DNA of 10,282 bases from an uncultured Alphaproteobacteria bacterium (GCA_938003575.1 CALKYG010000222.1:1-10282), one strand, 5' to 3'. Positions 1 through 7,116 are shown, counted from the stretch's first letter. A program made the numbers and translations. Notes: a model not told the origin generated them from the letters alone.

Positions 1-416
1 TGCGCGAGGCGAACCCCGGCGTCATCGTGCTCGCCCACCCTGAATGCCCGCCTGACGTTCTCGCCGAAGCCGATTTCGCCGGATCGACCAGCGGAATGTC
101 GAATTTCGTCAAGAAACATCAACCCGACAAGGTGGTGCTCATTACCGAATGTTCGATGTCGGACAATGTCGCGCTCGAAAATCCGAATGTGGGCTTCGTC
201 AGGCCATGCAATCTCTGCCCTCATATGAAACGGATCACTCTGCCGAAGATCTTGCGTTCGCTCGAAACGATGACGCATGAGATCCGGATTGATCCGGTCA
301 TCGCAGAAAGAGCGCGCGCAGCCATCGAACGGATGATCGCGCTGCCCCTGACGCGCCAGTCGATGTATACGCATGTGAACGAGCCTCAGGTGCTCGCGGT
401 CGAATCCCGGGCGTAG
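1..416 (+). CDS. nadA: Quinolinate synthase, C-terminal part (5' end outside window)
   Basis: NadA is a cytoplasmic [4Fe-4S] enzyme that condenses iminoaspartate (made by NadB) with dihydroxyacetone phosphate to give quinolinate. Only about the last 137 codons are present; the frame is open to the left edge (first full codon at position 3) and ends with TAG at 414-416. Visible family signatures, in order, are the HPEC segment around position 40 (the HPE substrate-binding region), the STSGM motif, an ECSMSDN segment, and [14 protein letters not shown] near position 205. The Cys just before Pro in CNLCP aligns with the last cluster-binding cysteine of the E. coli enzyme; the other two cluster cysteines should lie upstream, outside the window. 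The gene is followed almost directly by nadB in the same frame, which fits a nadA-nadB-nadC operon. The identification is secure from motifs and context. Confidence 0.96.
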   Translation, partial: REANPGVIVLAHPECPPDVLAEADFAGSTSGMSNFVKKHQPDKVVLITECSMSDNVALENPNVGFVRPCNLCPHMKRITLPKILRSLETMTHEIRIDPVIAERARAAIERMIALPLTRQSMYTHVNEPQVLAVESRA

Positions 417-419
417 GTC

Positions 420-1967
420 TTGACGGCTCCCATCATCATTGTCGGCGCAGGCGTTGCGGGCCTTTATACGGCGCTGAAACTGGCGCCGCGTCCGGTCACG
501 GTCATCACGGCCCGCCCGCTGGGCTCGGAGGCGTCCAGCATGTGGGCGCAGGGCGGCATGGCGGCCGCGATCGGCGAGAACGACACGCCGAACCTGCATT
601 TCGCGGATACGATGGAAGCGGGCGCAGGCCTTGTCGATCCGGAAGCGGCGCGAGTTCTGGTCGAAGGCGGGCGCGCCGCAGTCGATGATCTTGCGCGGCT
701 TGGCGTCCGCTTCGATCGCGACGCCGAAGGAACATACATACTCGGCCGCGAGGCTGCGCATTGCCGCGACCGGATCGTGCATGCGACAGGCGACCAGGCG
801 GGCGCGGAAATCATGCGCGCGCTTATCGAAGCGGCGCGCAAGGCGGAGCATATCGAGATCCTCGAGCGCGTCGTCGTCGAGGATTTGCTGACCGACGGCG
901 ACGGCGCGGTGGCCGGCGTCTTCGCCTATTGCGTCGCGCGCGGCGAGCGCATCGAATTGCTTGCGGGCGAGACCATCCTTGCAACGGGCGGTCTAGGCGG
1001 ACTTTACGCCGTAACGACCAATCCGAGGCCCGCACAGGGACACGGGCTCGCCTTCGCCGCGCGCGCAGGCGCTGTCATCCGCGATCCCGAGTTTGTGCAG
1101 TTTCATCCGACAGCGCTTGATTTCGGCGAAGACCCGGCGCCGCTCGCCACGGAGGCCCTTAGGGGACAAGGCGCCGTCCTCGTCAACGCCGACGGCAAGC
1201 CCTTCATGCAGAAATACCACCGTGAAAGGGACCTGGCTCCACGCGACATCGTCGCGCGCGCGGTTGAGTCGGAGAGAAAAGCGAAACGCGGCGCCTTCCT
1301 CGACGCGCGCGAGGCCGTCGGCGCGGGCTTCCGGGAAAAATTCCCGACCGTCTTTGCGGCTTGCGAGCGGAATGGCGTTGATCCCTGTACGGAGCTGATG
1401 CCTGTCGCGCCGGCCGCGCATTATCACATGGGCGGAGTCATGACCGATCTCGACGGAAAGTCGTCCCTAGACGGCCTTTCCGCAGTTGGCGAAGTCGCCT
1501 CAACGGGCGTCCATGGGGCGAACCGGCTCGCCTCGAACTCGCTCCTTGAGGCCGTCGTCTTTGGGGCGCGCATCGCCGAGCGGCTCAAGAATGCACCGCT
1601 CGTCATCCGGACGGACGCCGCCGCGCCGGAAGACCGCCGCGACCTTGCGCCGAAACCCGCCGACCCGAAACTGATGATGCGGCTGAGAAAGGCGATGTCG
1701 CGCGGCGCGGCTCTCATCCGCTCGGAGAAGGGCCTTTTGTCGGTCCTCGATGCGATTAATGATCTCAATCAAGAACCGTTGATGACGAGCGGTCTAAAAA
1801 GCGCCCTCGCCTCGGCTGAACTCATCGTGCAAGGCGCGCTGTTGCGCGAAGAGAGCCGGGGCGGCCATTTCAGAACGGATTTTCCGGAGACTGCCGCCGA
1901 GCCGATGCATACGGAAATCTGCCTTGCGGAGACGGCGGAAATCGAGTGGGAGGAGGAGCTGACATGA
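420..1967 (+). CDS. nadB: L-aspartate oxidase
   Basis: This FAD flavoprotein oxidises L-aspartate to iminoaspartate, which is passed to NadA for quinolinate synthesis. The 515-residue product is slightly shorter than E. coli NadB (540), mainly at the C-terminus. It opens with a dinucleotide-binding motif GAGVAG (residues 9-14), followed by WAQGG (42-46), HATGD (121-125), FVQFHPTAL (225-233) and APRDIVARA (273-281, with Arg275 matching the catalytic Arg290 of E. coli). AAHYHMGG (332-339, His334) and HGANRLASNSLLE (365-377, Arg369) follow, so the key active-site residues are intact. The start is taken as TTG at 420: it is the only start codon between the nadA stop and the FAD motif, and the next in-frame ATG (541) would remove the FAD fold. 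No strong ribosome binding site precedes it, so translation probably depends on coupling to nadA. The 3' end overlaps nadC by ATGA. Confidence 0.97.
   Translation: MTAPIIIVGAGVAGLYTALKLAPRPVTVITARPLGSEASSMWAQGGMAAAIGENDTPNLHFADTMEAGAGLVDPEAARVLVEGGRAAVDDLARLGVRFDRDAEGTYILGREAAHCRDRIVHATGDQAGAEIMRALIEAARKAEHIEILERVVVEDLLTDGDGAVAGVFAYCVARGERIELLAGETILATGGLGGLYAVTTNPRPAQGHGLAFAARAGAVIRDPEFVQFHPTALDFGEDPAPLATEALRGQGAVLVNADGKPFMQKYHRERDLAPRDIVARAVESERKAKRGAFLDAREAVGAGFREKFPTVFAACERNGVDPCTELMPVAPAAHYHMGGVMTDLDGKSSLDGLSAVGEVASTGVHGANRLASNSLLEAVVFGARIAERLKNAPLVIRTDAAAPEDRRDLAPKPADPKLMMRLRKAMSRGAALIRSEKGLLSVLDAINDLNQEPLMTSGLKSALASAELIVQGALLREESRGGHFRTDFPETAAEPMHTEICLAETAEIEWEEELT
1951..1958 (+). promoter_or_regulatory. 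Strong ribosome binding site for nadC inside the nadB 3' end
   Basis: AGGAGGAG lies 5 bases before ATG 1964 and 8 bases before ATG 1967. It selects one of these adjacent ATGs over the in-frame GTG at 1946, which lies upstream of the site itself. It is by far the best Shine-Dalgarno match at any gene start in this window, in contrast to the poorly preceded TTG of nadB. Confidence 0.75.
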
Positions 1968-2809
1968 TGAACCGTCCCGCCTACATGACAGAGGAGGCGG
2001 TCCGGCGCGCGTTGGCCGAAGACCTTGGCGACGCAGGCGACGTCACAAGCGCAGCCTGCATCCCGGCTGATGCGATGAGCCGGGCCGTCATTTCAGCGCG
2101 CAGGCCCGGAGTCATTGCGGGAATCGAGTTTGCTCTCACCGCCTTCCGGCTCGTCGATCCCGACATCGAGACGAAGGTCGAAGCCGGCGACGGCGAACGC
2201 GTCGAAACCGGCGACGCCGTCATGCGCATCGAAGGTCCGTCGCGCGGAATCCTGACGGCTGAGCGCGTCGCGCTGAATTTTCTTGGGCGCCTTTCCGGCG
2301 TCGCAACGCAAACGGCGCTCTATGTCAGCGCGGTCGCCGGCACGCATGCGCGGATCGCTTGCACGCGCAAGACGACGCCCGGTCTTCGAGCGTTCGAGAA
2401 ATACGCCGTCAAATGCGGCGGCGGGTCGAACCACCGCTTCGGCCTCTATGACGCAGTGATGATCAAGGACAATCACATCGTCGCCGCGGGCGGCGTGGCC
2501 GAAGCGATGAAGGCGGCGAAGGCGGCCGTCGGACACATGACCGCGATTGAGATCGAAGTGGAAACCCTCGAACAGATGGAGGAGGCGCTCGAACACGGCG
2601 CGCGCATCATCCTCCTCGACAACATGTCGCTCGACGATCTGCGTCTCGCGGTCGCGCTGAACAAGGGCCGCGCGGTCCTTGAAGCCTCCGGCGGCGTCAC
2701 GCTCGACAGCGTGCGCGCCATCGCCCTGACCGGCGTCGATGTGATTTCTTCAGGCGCGATCACGCATTCGGCGCCGTGCCTTGATCTGGGGCTGGATTTC
2801 ATCGACTGA
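1964..2809 (+). CDS. nadC: Nicotinate-nucleotide diphosphorylase (carboxylating), quinolinate phosphoribosyltransferase
   Basis: NadC converts quinolinate and PRPP to nicotinate mononucleotide, CO2 and pyrophosphate, the committed entry to the NAD pathway. The product is 281 residues, normal for the family. It starts with the characteristic EDLGDAGDVTS segment (19-29). Active-site signatures include TRKTTPGLR (134-142), CGGGSNHRFGLYDAVMIKDNH (151-171; His157, Arg158 and Lys168 match PRPP/quinolinate ligands of the M. tuberculosis enzyme), EIEVET (Glu198) and ILLDNMS (Asp219). The C-terminal phosphate-binding region contains ASGGV and ISSGAITHSA. ATG 1964 is chosen because it forms ATGA with the nadB stop and follows AGGAGGAG; ATG 1967 is the alternative, and the GTG at 1946 is too far upstream. 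It is the last gene of the nad operon: the next gene starts 283 bases on. Confidence 0.97.
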   Translation: MMNRPAYMTEEAVRRALAEDLGDAGDVTSAACIPADAMSRAVISARRPGVIAGIEFALTAFRLVDPDIETKVEAGDGERVETGDAVMRIEGPSRGILTAERVALNFLGRLSGVATQTALYVSAVAGTHARIACTRKTTPGLRAFEKYAVKCGGGSNHRFGLYDAVMIKDNHIVAAGGVAEAMKAAKAAVGHMTAIEIEVETLEQMEEALEHGARIILLDNMSLDDLRLAVALNKGRAVLEASGGVTLDSVRAIALTGVDVISSGAITHSAPCLDLGLDFID

Positions 2810-3067
2810 TAAGCGCGGATCGAGCCCGATCGCGGGTCCGGAAAAATCGGCCGTGATCGTGAACCGGCGCAGAAGCCTGACGCCGATGTTCATCTCCCCT
2901 GCGTTTTTCGTCTCGTCGACCGCGGCTTCAACGTCACAAAAGACCTTCCCTGCGAATTCGAGCGATTCCAGCCTGACGATTTTCCTGTCGATTGCGACCC
3001 CGCAGCCGAAAGGCTTAGCGGGCGTGCGGAAACTCGCCGAAGGGCCGATTTCCGCTCTTGATCCCCC
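2750..3067 (-). pseudogene. Probable remnant of a retropepsin-like aspartic protease (C-terminal half)
   Basis: One minus-strand frame is open for 105 codons across this gap (stop at 2750-2752, upstream in-frame stop at 3068-3070). It contains KPFGCGVAIDRKIVRLESL (about 3016 down to 2960), then EFAGKVFCDVEAAV, and MNIGVRLLRRFTITADFSG followed by PAIGLDP near 2815. This resembles the C-terminal half of bacterial retropepsin-like aspartic proteases, which ends in a pattern like NIG-x2-LLRRF-x-[IV]T-x-DF. No ATG, GTG or TTG precedes the conserved part, and the half that should carry the catalytic D-[TS]-G motif is missing: the carboxyltransferase gene begins there on the other strand. The similarity ends about where nadC stops, and the last 20 or so codons run antisense into nadC, as if the original stop was lost. 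The frame and its missing start are seen directly; the family call is from memory of the pattern and needs a database search. Confidence 0.45.
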
Positions 3068-3092
3068 TCAACTCCCCGGCGAATGTTCATCC

Positions 3093-4607
3093 ATGTCCTG
3101 GGAAAAAGAACTTGAAGATCTGAAACGCCGTCAGGCGCTCGCCGAAAAAATGGGCGGCGAGGAGAAGCTGGCGCGTCAAAAGGAGCGGGGCAAGCTGAAC
3201 GCGCGCGAGCGCCTTGACGCGCTTCTGGACGAAGGCTCGTTCCGTGAAATAGGCAAGATCGCCGGCAAACGGAAATACGCCGTGGACGGAGCGCTCGAGG
3301 ATTTCTCTCCGTCCAATTTCATTTTCGGGCGCGGACGGATCGACGGCCGCACTGTCGTGGCGAGCGCCGATGACTTTACGGTCAGAGGCGGCGCCGCCGA
3401 CGCCGCCATTCACCGCAAATTCGCGCTCGCAGAACAGATGGCGCATGAAATGAAGCTGCCGCTCATTCGCATGATCGACGGCACGGGCGGCGGCGGATCG
3501 GTCAAGATGCTTGAGCAGATGGGCTTCACCTACGTCCCGTTTGTTCCCGGTTGGGAGCATGTCGTCAGAAATCTCGATACGGTTCCCGTCGTTGCGCTGG
3601 CGCTCGGCTCTTGCGCCGGACTCGGCGCGGCGCGGCTCGTCGCCAGCCACTATTCCGTAATGGTGCGAGGCGTCGCACAGGTCTTCACCGCAGGGCCGAA
3701 GGTCGCCGAAGGGATTGGCGAGGCGGCGATGAGCAATGAGGCGCTCGGCGGCGCCGACATTCATGCGCGGAACGGCGTCATCGACGATGAAGCGGAAACG
3801 GAAGAAGAGGCTTTCGCGAAAGCGCGAGCCTTCCTTTCATATCTTCCTTCCTCTGTTCATTCGCGTGCGACGCGCGCGATCAATCATGATCCCGTCGCGC
3901 GCCGCGATGAGGAACTCCTGTCGATCGTGCCGCGCGACAGGCGGCAAGCGTATTCGATGCGGAAAATAATCAGGTCGGTCGCCGACAAGGGAGGCGTTTT
4001 CGAGATGGGCGCGCGCTGGGGGCGCTCTGTCATCACCGCCTTCGCAAGGTTCGACGGCGTTTCGGTCGCAGTGCTCGCGTCCGATCCGACCTTTCTCGGC
4101 GGCTCATGGACGGCGGACGCCTCCGACAAGGCGCGCCGCTTCGTGCGGCTCGCCGACCAATTCCGACTTCCGGTCATCCATCTGGTCGACAATCCCGGCT
4201 TCATGATCGGACTTGACGCTGAAAAGGCGGGAACGATCCGCCGCGGCGTTGAGGCCATGAATGCAATCTATAAGGCGAGCGTTCCCTGGTGCTCCGTCAT
4301 CATTCGCAAGGCCTACGGAGTCGCCGGCGCCGCAATGTCCGATCACACCCGTTTCCAGTACCGTTTCGCCTGGCCGTCGGGCGACTGGGGATCGTTGCCG
4401 ATGGAAGGCGGCGTTGAGGTCGCCTACAAGGCGGAGCTTTCAAAGGCCGATGATCCGGCGGCGGAGCTTTCGAGGATCAAGGCGCGGCTCAACGCCGTCA
4501 CCTCGCCGTTCCGCACGGCGGAGCAGTTCCTGATCGAGGACATAATCGATCCGCGGGACACGCGGGCTTTGCTGTGCGAGTTCGCAGAAATGGCGAGCAG
4601 CGCCTAG
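3093..4607 (+). CDS. Acyl-CoA carboxylase carboxyltransferase (beta) subunit, substrate unassigned
   Basis: This 504-residue protein belongs to the biotin-dependent carboxyltransferase family (propionyl-CoA and methylcrotonyl-CoA carboxylase beta subunits). These enzymes move CO2 from carboxybiotin to an acyl-CoA in the cytoplasm. It has the typical N-terminus GKLNARERLDALLDEGSF (33-50), an N-terminal crotonase-like half with IDGTGGGGSVKML and LGSCAGLGAARLV, and a C-terminal half with LVDNPGFMIG, RRGVEAMNAIYKASVPW, IIRKAYGVAGAAMS and YRFAWPSG. ATG 3093 is preferred because family members begin M-S-W-x-x-E-L-x-x-L-K-R and the frame upstream (open from 2781, inside nadC) lacks family-like sequence; the ribosome binding site is weak. 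No biotin carboxylase or biotin carrier subunit lies within view, so the substrate (propionyl-, methylcrotonyl- or another acyl-CoA) cannot be assigned. It converges on mutY with only 15 bases between stop codons. Confidence 0.88.
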   Translation: MSWEKELEDLKRRQALAEKMGGEEKLARQKERGKLNARERLDALLDEGSFREIGKIAGKRKYAVDGALEDFSPSNFIFGRGRIDGRTVVASADDFTVRGGAADAAIHRKFALAEQMAHEMKLPLIRMIDGTGGGGSVKMLEQMGFTYVPFVPGWEHVVRNLDTVPVVALALGSCAGLGAARLVASHYSVMVRGVAQVFTAGPKVAEGIGEAAMSNEALGGADIHARNGVIDDEAETEEEAFAKARAFLSYLPSSVHSRATRAINHDPVARRDEELLSIVPRDRRQAYSMRKIIRSVADKGGVFEMGARWGRSVITAFARFDGVSVAVLASDPTFLGGSWTADASDKARRFVRLADQFRLPVIHLVDNPGFMIGLDAEKAGTIRRGVEAMNAIYKASVPWCSVIIRKAYGVAGAAMSDHTRFQYRFAWPSGDWGSLPMEGGVEVAYKAELSKADDPAAELSRIKARLNAVTSPFRTAEQFLIEDIIDPRDTRALLCEFAEMASSA

Positions 4608-4622
4608 CGTTTGTCGGCTCCA

Positions 4623-5681
4623 TTACGTCCTTTGCCTGCCATCGCCGGCCGGACCGCAGGCGACGGCGATCTCCACCGCTTTTTTCATGGCGGTCGGAAG
4701 GCGCGCCGCTTCCGGCGCGATCCATGTCTGCGCATCGGTCTTTTTGAACGATTTCGGCGACGGCGCCGTCATTACGTAAAGTTCGAGGTGAAAATGGGTG
4801 AAGGTGTGACGCGCAACGCCCGCCATGCGCCACTCGGCGTTCACGGGCGGCGCCGCCTCCGGCGCGCTCATGGTCCATTCCGTCCCGGGCAGGCCGAGCA
4901 TGCCGCCGAGAAGGCCCTTGTCGGGGCGCCGCTCGACCAGAATTTCGCCATCTGCGTTGAAGAGCGCATAAGCGACGCCGCGCCGCGTCGGCTTGCCGGA
5001 CTTCCTCGCTTTCTTCGGCAATTGTTCGGCTGTCCCTTTGGCGCGCGCGCTGCAATGACCCGAAATCGGGCACAATGCGCATTTCGGACTCCGCGGCGTG
5101 CAGACGCCCGCGCCCAGATCCATCAGCGCCTGCGCGAAATCGCCCGGACGCCGGTGCGGCCAGACCGAACTGATCGCCTCTTTAAGACGCGCTTTCGCCT
5201 TCGGCAGCGGCGTCTCGACGGCGAACAGGCGGGCGGCGACCCGTTCGATATTGCCGTCGACGACAACGGCAGGTCTGTCAAAAGCGATCGCGGCGATCGC
5301 TGCGGCCGTATAGGCGCCGACGCCGGGCAGATCCCGCAGCTCTTCCTCCGTTTGCGGAAAACCGCCCAGGCGAACGACTTCGACCGCGCATTTGTGAAGA
5401 TTGCGCGCCCGCGCATAATAGCCGAGCCCCGCCCACTCGCTGAGGACGTCGTCCAGCGGCGCCGAGGCCATGGCCTCCACAGTCGGCCAGCGCGTGATGA
5501 AGTCGTCAAAGCGCAGGCGCACGGCGGCGACCGTCGTCTGCTGGAGCATGATTTCCGAAAGCCAGACGCGATAGGGATCGACGCGGGCGCCCGCCCTCCG
5601 CGCCGCCGGTCCGACGCGCCAGGGGAGAACCCGCGCATTCTCATCGTACCATTTGAGCAGGTCTTTCGGGATCGCGGACAT
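4623..5681 (-). CDS. mutY: A/G-specific adenine DNA glycosylase
   Basis: MutY removes adenine mispaired with 8-oxoguanine and so limits G:C to T:A mutations. The 352-residue product has the full architecture. LPWR (19-22) is followed by SEIMLQQTTV (42-51) with catalytic Glu43. The helix-hairpin-helix is LPGVGAYTAAA (118-128), and VVDGNIERVAAR (140-151) carries catalytic Asp142. A [4Fe-4S] loop has Cys194, Cys201, Cys204 and Cys210 in the canonical C-x6-C-x2-C-x5-C spacing. The C-terminal Nudix-like 8-oxoG recognition domain includes LLGGMLGLPG (257-266) and HTFTHFHLEL. In that last motif the residues contacting 8-oxoG, usually Phe-Ser-His, read Phe-Thr-His (294-296), a conservative change. 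ATG at 5681-5679 gives the expected N-terminus. The start is back to back with the DUF721 gene, 12 bases away, so the two genes must share or overlap their promoter regions. Confidence 0.97.
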   Translation of the reverse strand: MSAIPKDLLKWYDENARVLPWRVGPAARRAGARVDPYRVWLSEIMLQQTTVAAVRLRFDDFITRWPTVEAMASAPLDDVLSEWAGLGYYARARNLHKCAVEVVRLGGFPQTEEELRDLPGVGAYTAAAIAAIAFDRPAVVVDGNIERVAARLFAVETPLPKAKARLKEAISSVWPHRRPGDFAQALMDLGAGVCTPRSPKCALCPISGHCSARAKGTAEQLPKKARKSGKPTRRGVAYALFNADGEILVERRPDKGLLGGMLGLPGTEWTMSAPEAAPPVNAEWRMAGVARHTFTHFHLELYVMTAPSPKSFKKTDAQTWIAPEAARLPTAMKKAVEIAVACGPAGDGRQRT

Positions 5682-5693
5682 TGCAAGGCGCTT

Positions 5694-6155
5694 ATGCTAA
5701 GCTCGCCGCCGATGAAATCCCCTCGCCTGCTCAATCGCCCCAGCTTGCGCGACCTCGGCCCCCCGGCGCCGACACGGCCGGCGCGGCCGGGTCCGCCGCC
5801 GCTCGGCAAGGTGTCGGCCGGTCTGCTGGAGGATCTCGCTCGCCGGACGCGATTCGTCGATCCGGACCTCATCGCCCGCTGGCCGGCCCTTGCAGGCCCG
5901 GAGATTGCGCGGCTCTGTCGGCCCGGCCGGCTGACCGGAGGACGAGACGGGCGCACGCTCGAAATCATCGTTCCCCATGGCGCAGCGGCGGCCTCCGTCG
6001 AATTCGCTTCGGAAACGCTGCGGCGGCGGCTCAATGACTATTTCGGGCCGAACGCCATCGCCCGGATATCCGTGATTCAGGGCCCTGCGCCGAAAGGCGG
6101 TCCGGCCCGAACCGGCGGCGGCTTGTCACGGTTCAGAAAGGGGAATGTCGACTAA
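5694..6155 (+). CDS. DUF721 domain protein, DciA-like
   Basis: The product is 153 residues from ATG 5694, or 147 from ATG 5712. A Pro/Arg-rich N-terminal stretch (about 8-38) precedes the DUF721 region. That region has LIARWPALAGPEIARLCRP (59-77), then a short beta segment GRTLEIIVPHGAAAASVEF, a helix with ETLRRRLNDYFG, and ARISVIQGPAP. This W-x4-G pattern, together with the A-S-V-E-F / RLN-x-x-F and I-x-x-I-Q elements, is the DUF721 signature. DciA proteins of this family assist loading of the replicative helicase DnaB in bacteria lacking DnaC; that role is family knowledge, not visible here. I prefer 5694 because AAGG lies 5 bases upstream, while 5712 has no ribosome binding site; the difference is small. 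The frame is also open far upstream, antisense to mutY, but that part is a shadow. A DUF721 gene between mutY and a DsbA/smc pair is an arrangement I know from alphaproteobacteria. Confidence 0.85.
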   Translation: MLSSPPMKSPRLLNRPSLRDLGPPAPTRPARPGPPPLGKVSAGLLEDLARRTRFVDPDLIARWPALAGPEIARLCRPGRLTGGRDGRTLEIIVPHGAAAASVEFASETLRRRLNDYFGPNAIARISVIQGPAPKGGPARTGGGLSRFRKGNVD

Positions 6156-6178
6156 ATTGCGGGCAATCCCTTTATAAT
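6148..6178 (+). promoter_or_regulatory. Candidate sigma-70 type promoter for the DsbA-like gene
   Basis: A perfect TATAAT lies at 6173-6178, in the 136-base gap before the DsbA-like gene. The best upstream partner is TCGACT at 6148-6153 (4 of 6 matches to TTGACA), but the 19-base spacer is longer than ideal and the -35 box overlaps the end of the DUF721 gene. If used, it would leave a leader of about 105 bases. I see no clear terminator, riboswitch fold or small gene in the rest of the gap. Confidence 0.35.
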
Positions 6179-6291
6179 CGGTCGACAGCCAGCCGCGATC
6201 TTGTAACCGGCGGAGCGGTCTGCAATTTAAAGCCTTGATGCGCTTGCTCCCTAAGGGGCCGAGGCGCCCGTGAAGTCTGAAAGGTCCTGTC

Positions 6292-6948
6292 ATGAAGTTT
6301 CGCACCGCCCTTCTCGCCGCTTCGCTCCTTGTCGCCGCCTGCGGCAACGCCACATCGAAGGCCGCCGACGACAAGGCGGCGATCCCGGCCGGCGAAAACA
6401 TGGAGATTTTGTCGACCGACATGGTGCTCGGCGACCCGAAGGCGCCGGTGACGATCATCGAATACGCTTCGGTCACCTGCCCGCACTGCGCCTCGTTCAA
6501 TGAACAGGTGATGCCGGACATCAAGGAGAAATTCGTCGCAACCGGCAAGGTGAAGCTCGTTTTCCGCGAGTTCCCGACGGCGCCGGCGAATTATTCTCTC
6601 GTCGGCTCCGTGCTCGCGCGGTGCGCCGCTGAAAAGGCCGGCCCGGAAGCCTATTTCCTCGTCACCGACGCGCTCTTCCGGGCGCAGCACGACTGGATCA
6701 AGGAAAACCCGAAGCCCGAATTGTTGAAGATCATCGCGCAGGCGGGCATGGACGAAGCGGGGATGGATGCCTGTCTTCAACGCAAGGAGCTTGTCGAGAT
6801 CATCAACGGCAACGCCAAGGGCGGCATGGAACGATACAATGTTCAGGGCACTCCGTCGTTCATCCTGAACGGTGAGAAAATGACCTATAAAACCAAGGAA
6901 GAGTTCGAAAAGCTGATCGCCGACGCGGTGGAAAAAGCGGGCGCGTAG
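6292..6948 (+). CDS. DsbA-family thiol:disulfide oxidoreductase, predicted lipoprotein
   Basis: The 218-residue protein has a short signal peptide (Lys-Phe-Arg, then a hydrophobic run TALLAASLLVAA) ending in a lipobox with Cys17 (L-V-A-A-C). It is therefore predicted to be lipid-anchored, facing the periplasm. The mature part has a DsbA-type thioredoxin fold: an entry segment GDPKAPVTIIEYASVTC, the active site C63-P-H-C66 (the same CPHC as E. coli DsbA), a helical insert (about 95-175), and the cis-proline loop VQGTPSF (Thr187-Pro188). Cys111 and Cys161 could form a second, structural disulfide. Such proteins oxidise or reshuffle thiols in exported proteins; the partners are unknown and no DsbB is in view. 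ATG 6292 is supported by AAAGG 7 bases upstream and by the signal peptide. The gene sits between the DUF721 gene and smc, as in other alphaproteobacteria. Confidence 0.9.
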   Translation: MKFRTALLAASLLVAACGNATSKAADDKAAIPAGENMEILSTDMVLGDPKAPVTIIEYASVTCPHCASFNEQVMPDIKEKFVATGKVKLVFREFPTAPANYSLVGSVLARCAAEKAGPEAYFLVTDALFRAQHDWIKENPKPELLKIIAQAGMDEAGMDACLQRKELVEIINGNAKGGMERYNVQGTPSFILNGEKMTYKTKEEFEKLIADAVEKAGA

Positions 6949-7116
6949 CAGGGGTTTCAGTCAGTTGCGTATTTCAGTCTCCCATTCGGAACCCTCAATT
7001 CTCCACAGGCGGCCGGCTGAAATTGCCAGCCTGCGAGAATCGGCGCTCGGTGCCTTGCTTGGGGTTGCGGGCGCGCCTTCCTGCGCTTTTTCGCTTCGGT
7101 CGTCGGGACGCTTGCT

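Noticed and set aside
2814..2834. Stem-loop just after the nadC stop as a possible terminator
   Set aside because: The stem is only 4 plus 3 pairs around a bulge, with a 6-base loop, and there is no T-tract after it. GC-rich DNA forms such stems often.
2781..3092. N-terminal extension of the carboxyltransferase frame starting inside nadC
   Set aside because: The extension is Ser/Thr-rich and unlike the family, while ATG 3093 gives the standard family N-terminus. The stretch is better explained as the antisense of the protease-like remnant.
3087..3764. Minus-strand frame of 225 codons antisense to the carboxyltransferase gene
   Set aside because: The plus strand encodes a full, well-conserved carboxyltransferase here. 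The minus frame has no family motif and is a shadow of the GC-rich codon pattern.
4611..5693. Very long plus-strand open frame (about 360 codons) running into the DUF721 gene
   Set aside because: It is antisense to mutY, whose catalytic residues and iron-sulphur cysteines are all intact. The translation is Arg/Ala-rich and has no recognisable motif until the DUF721 gene begins at 5694.
7015..7031. Hairpin GGCTG / CAGCC after the DsbA-like gene as a terminator
   Set aside because: It is a 5-pair stem with a 7-base loop and no following T-run, so it is not convincing as an intrinsic terminator.
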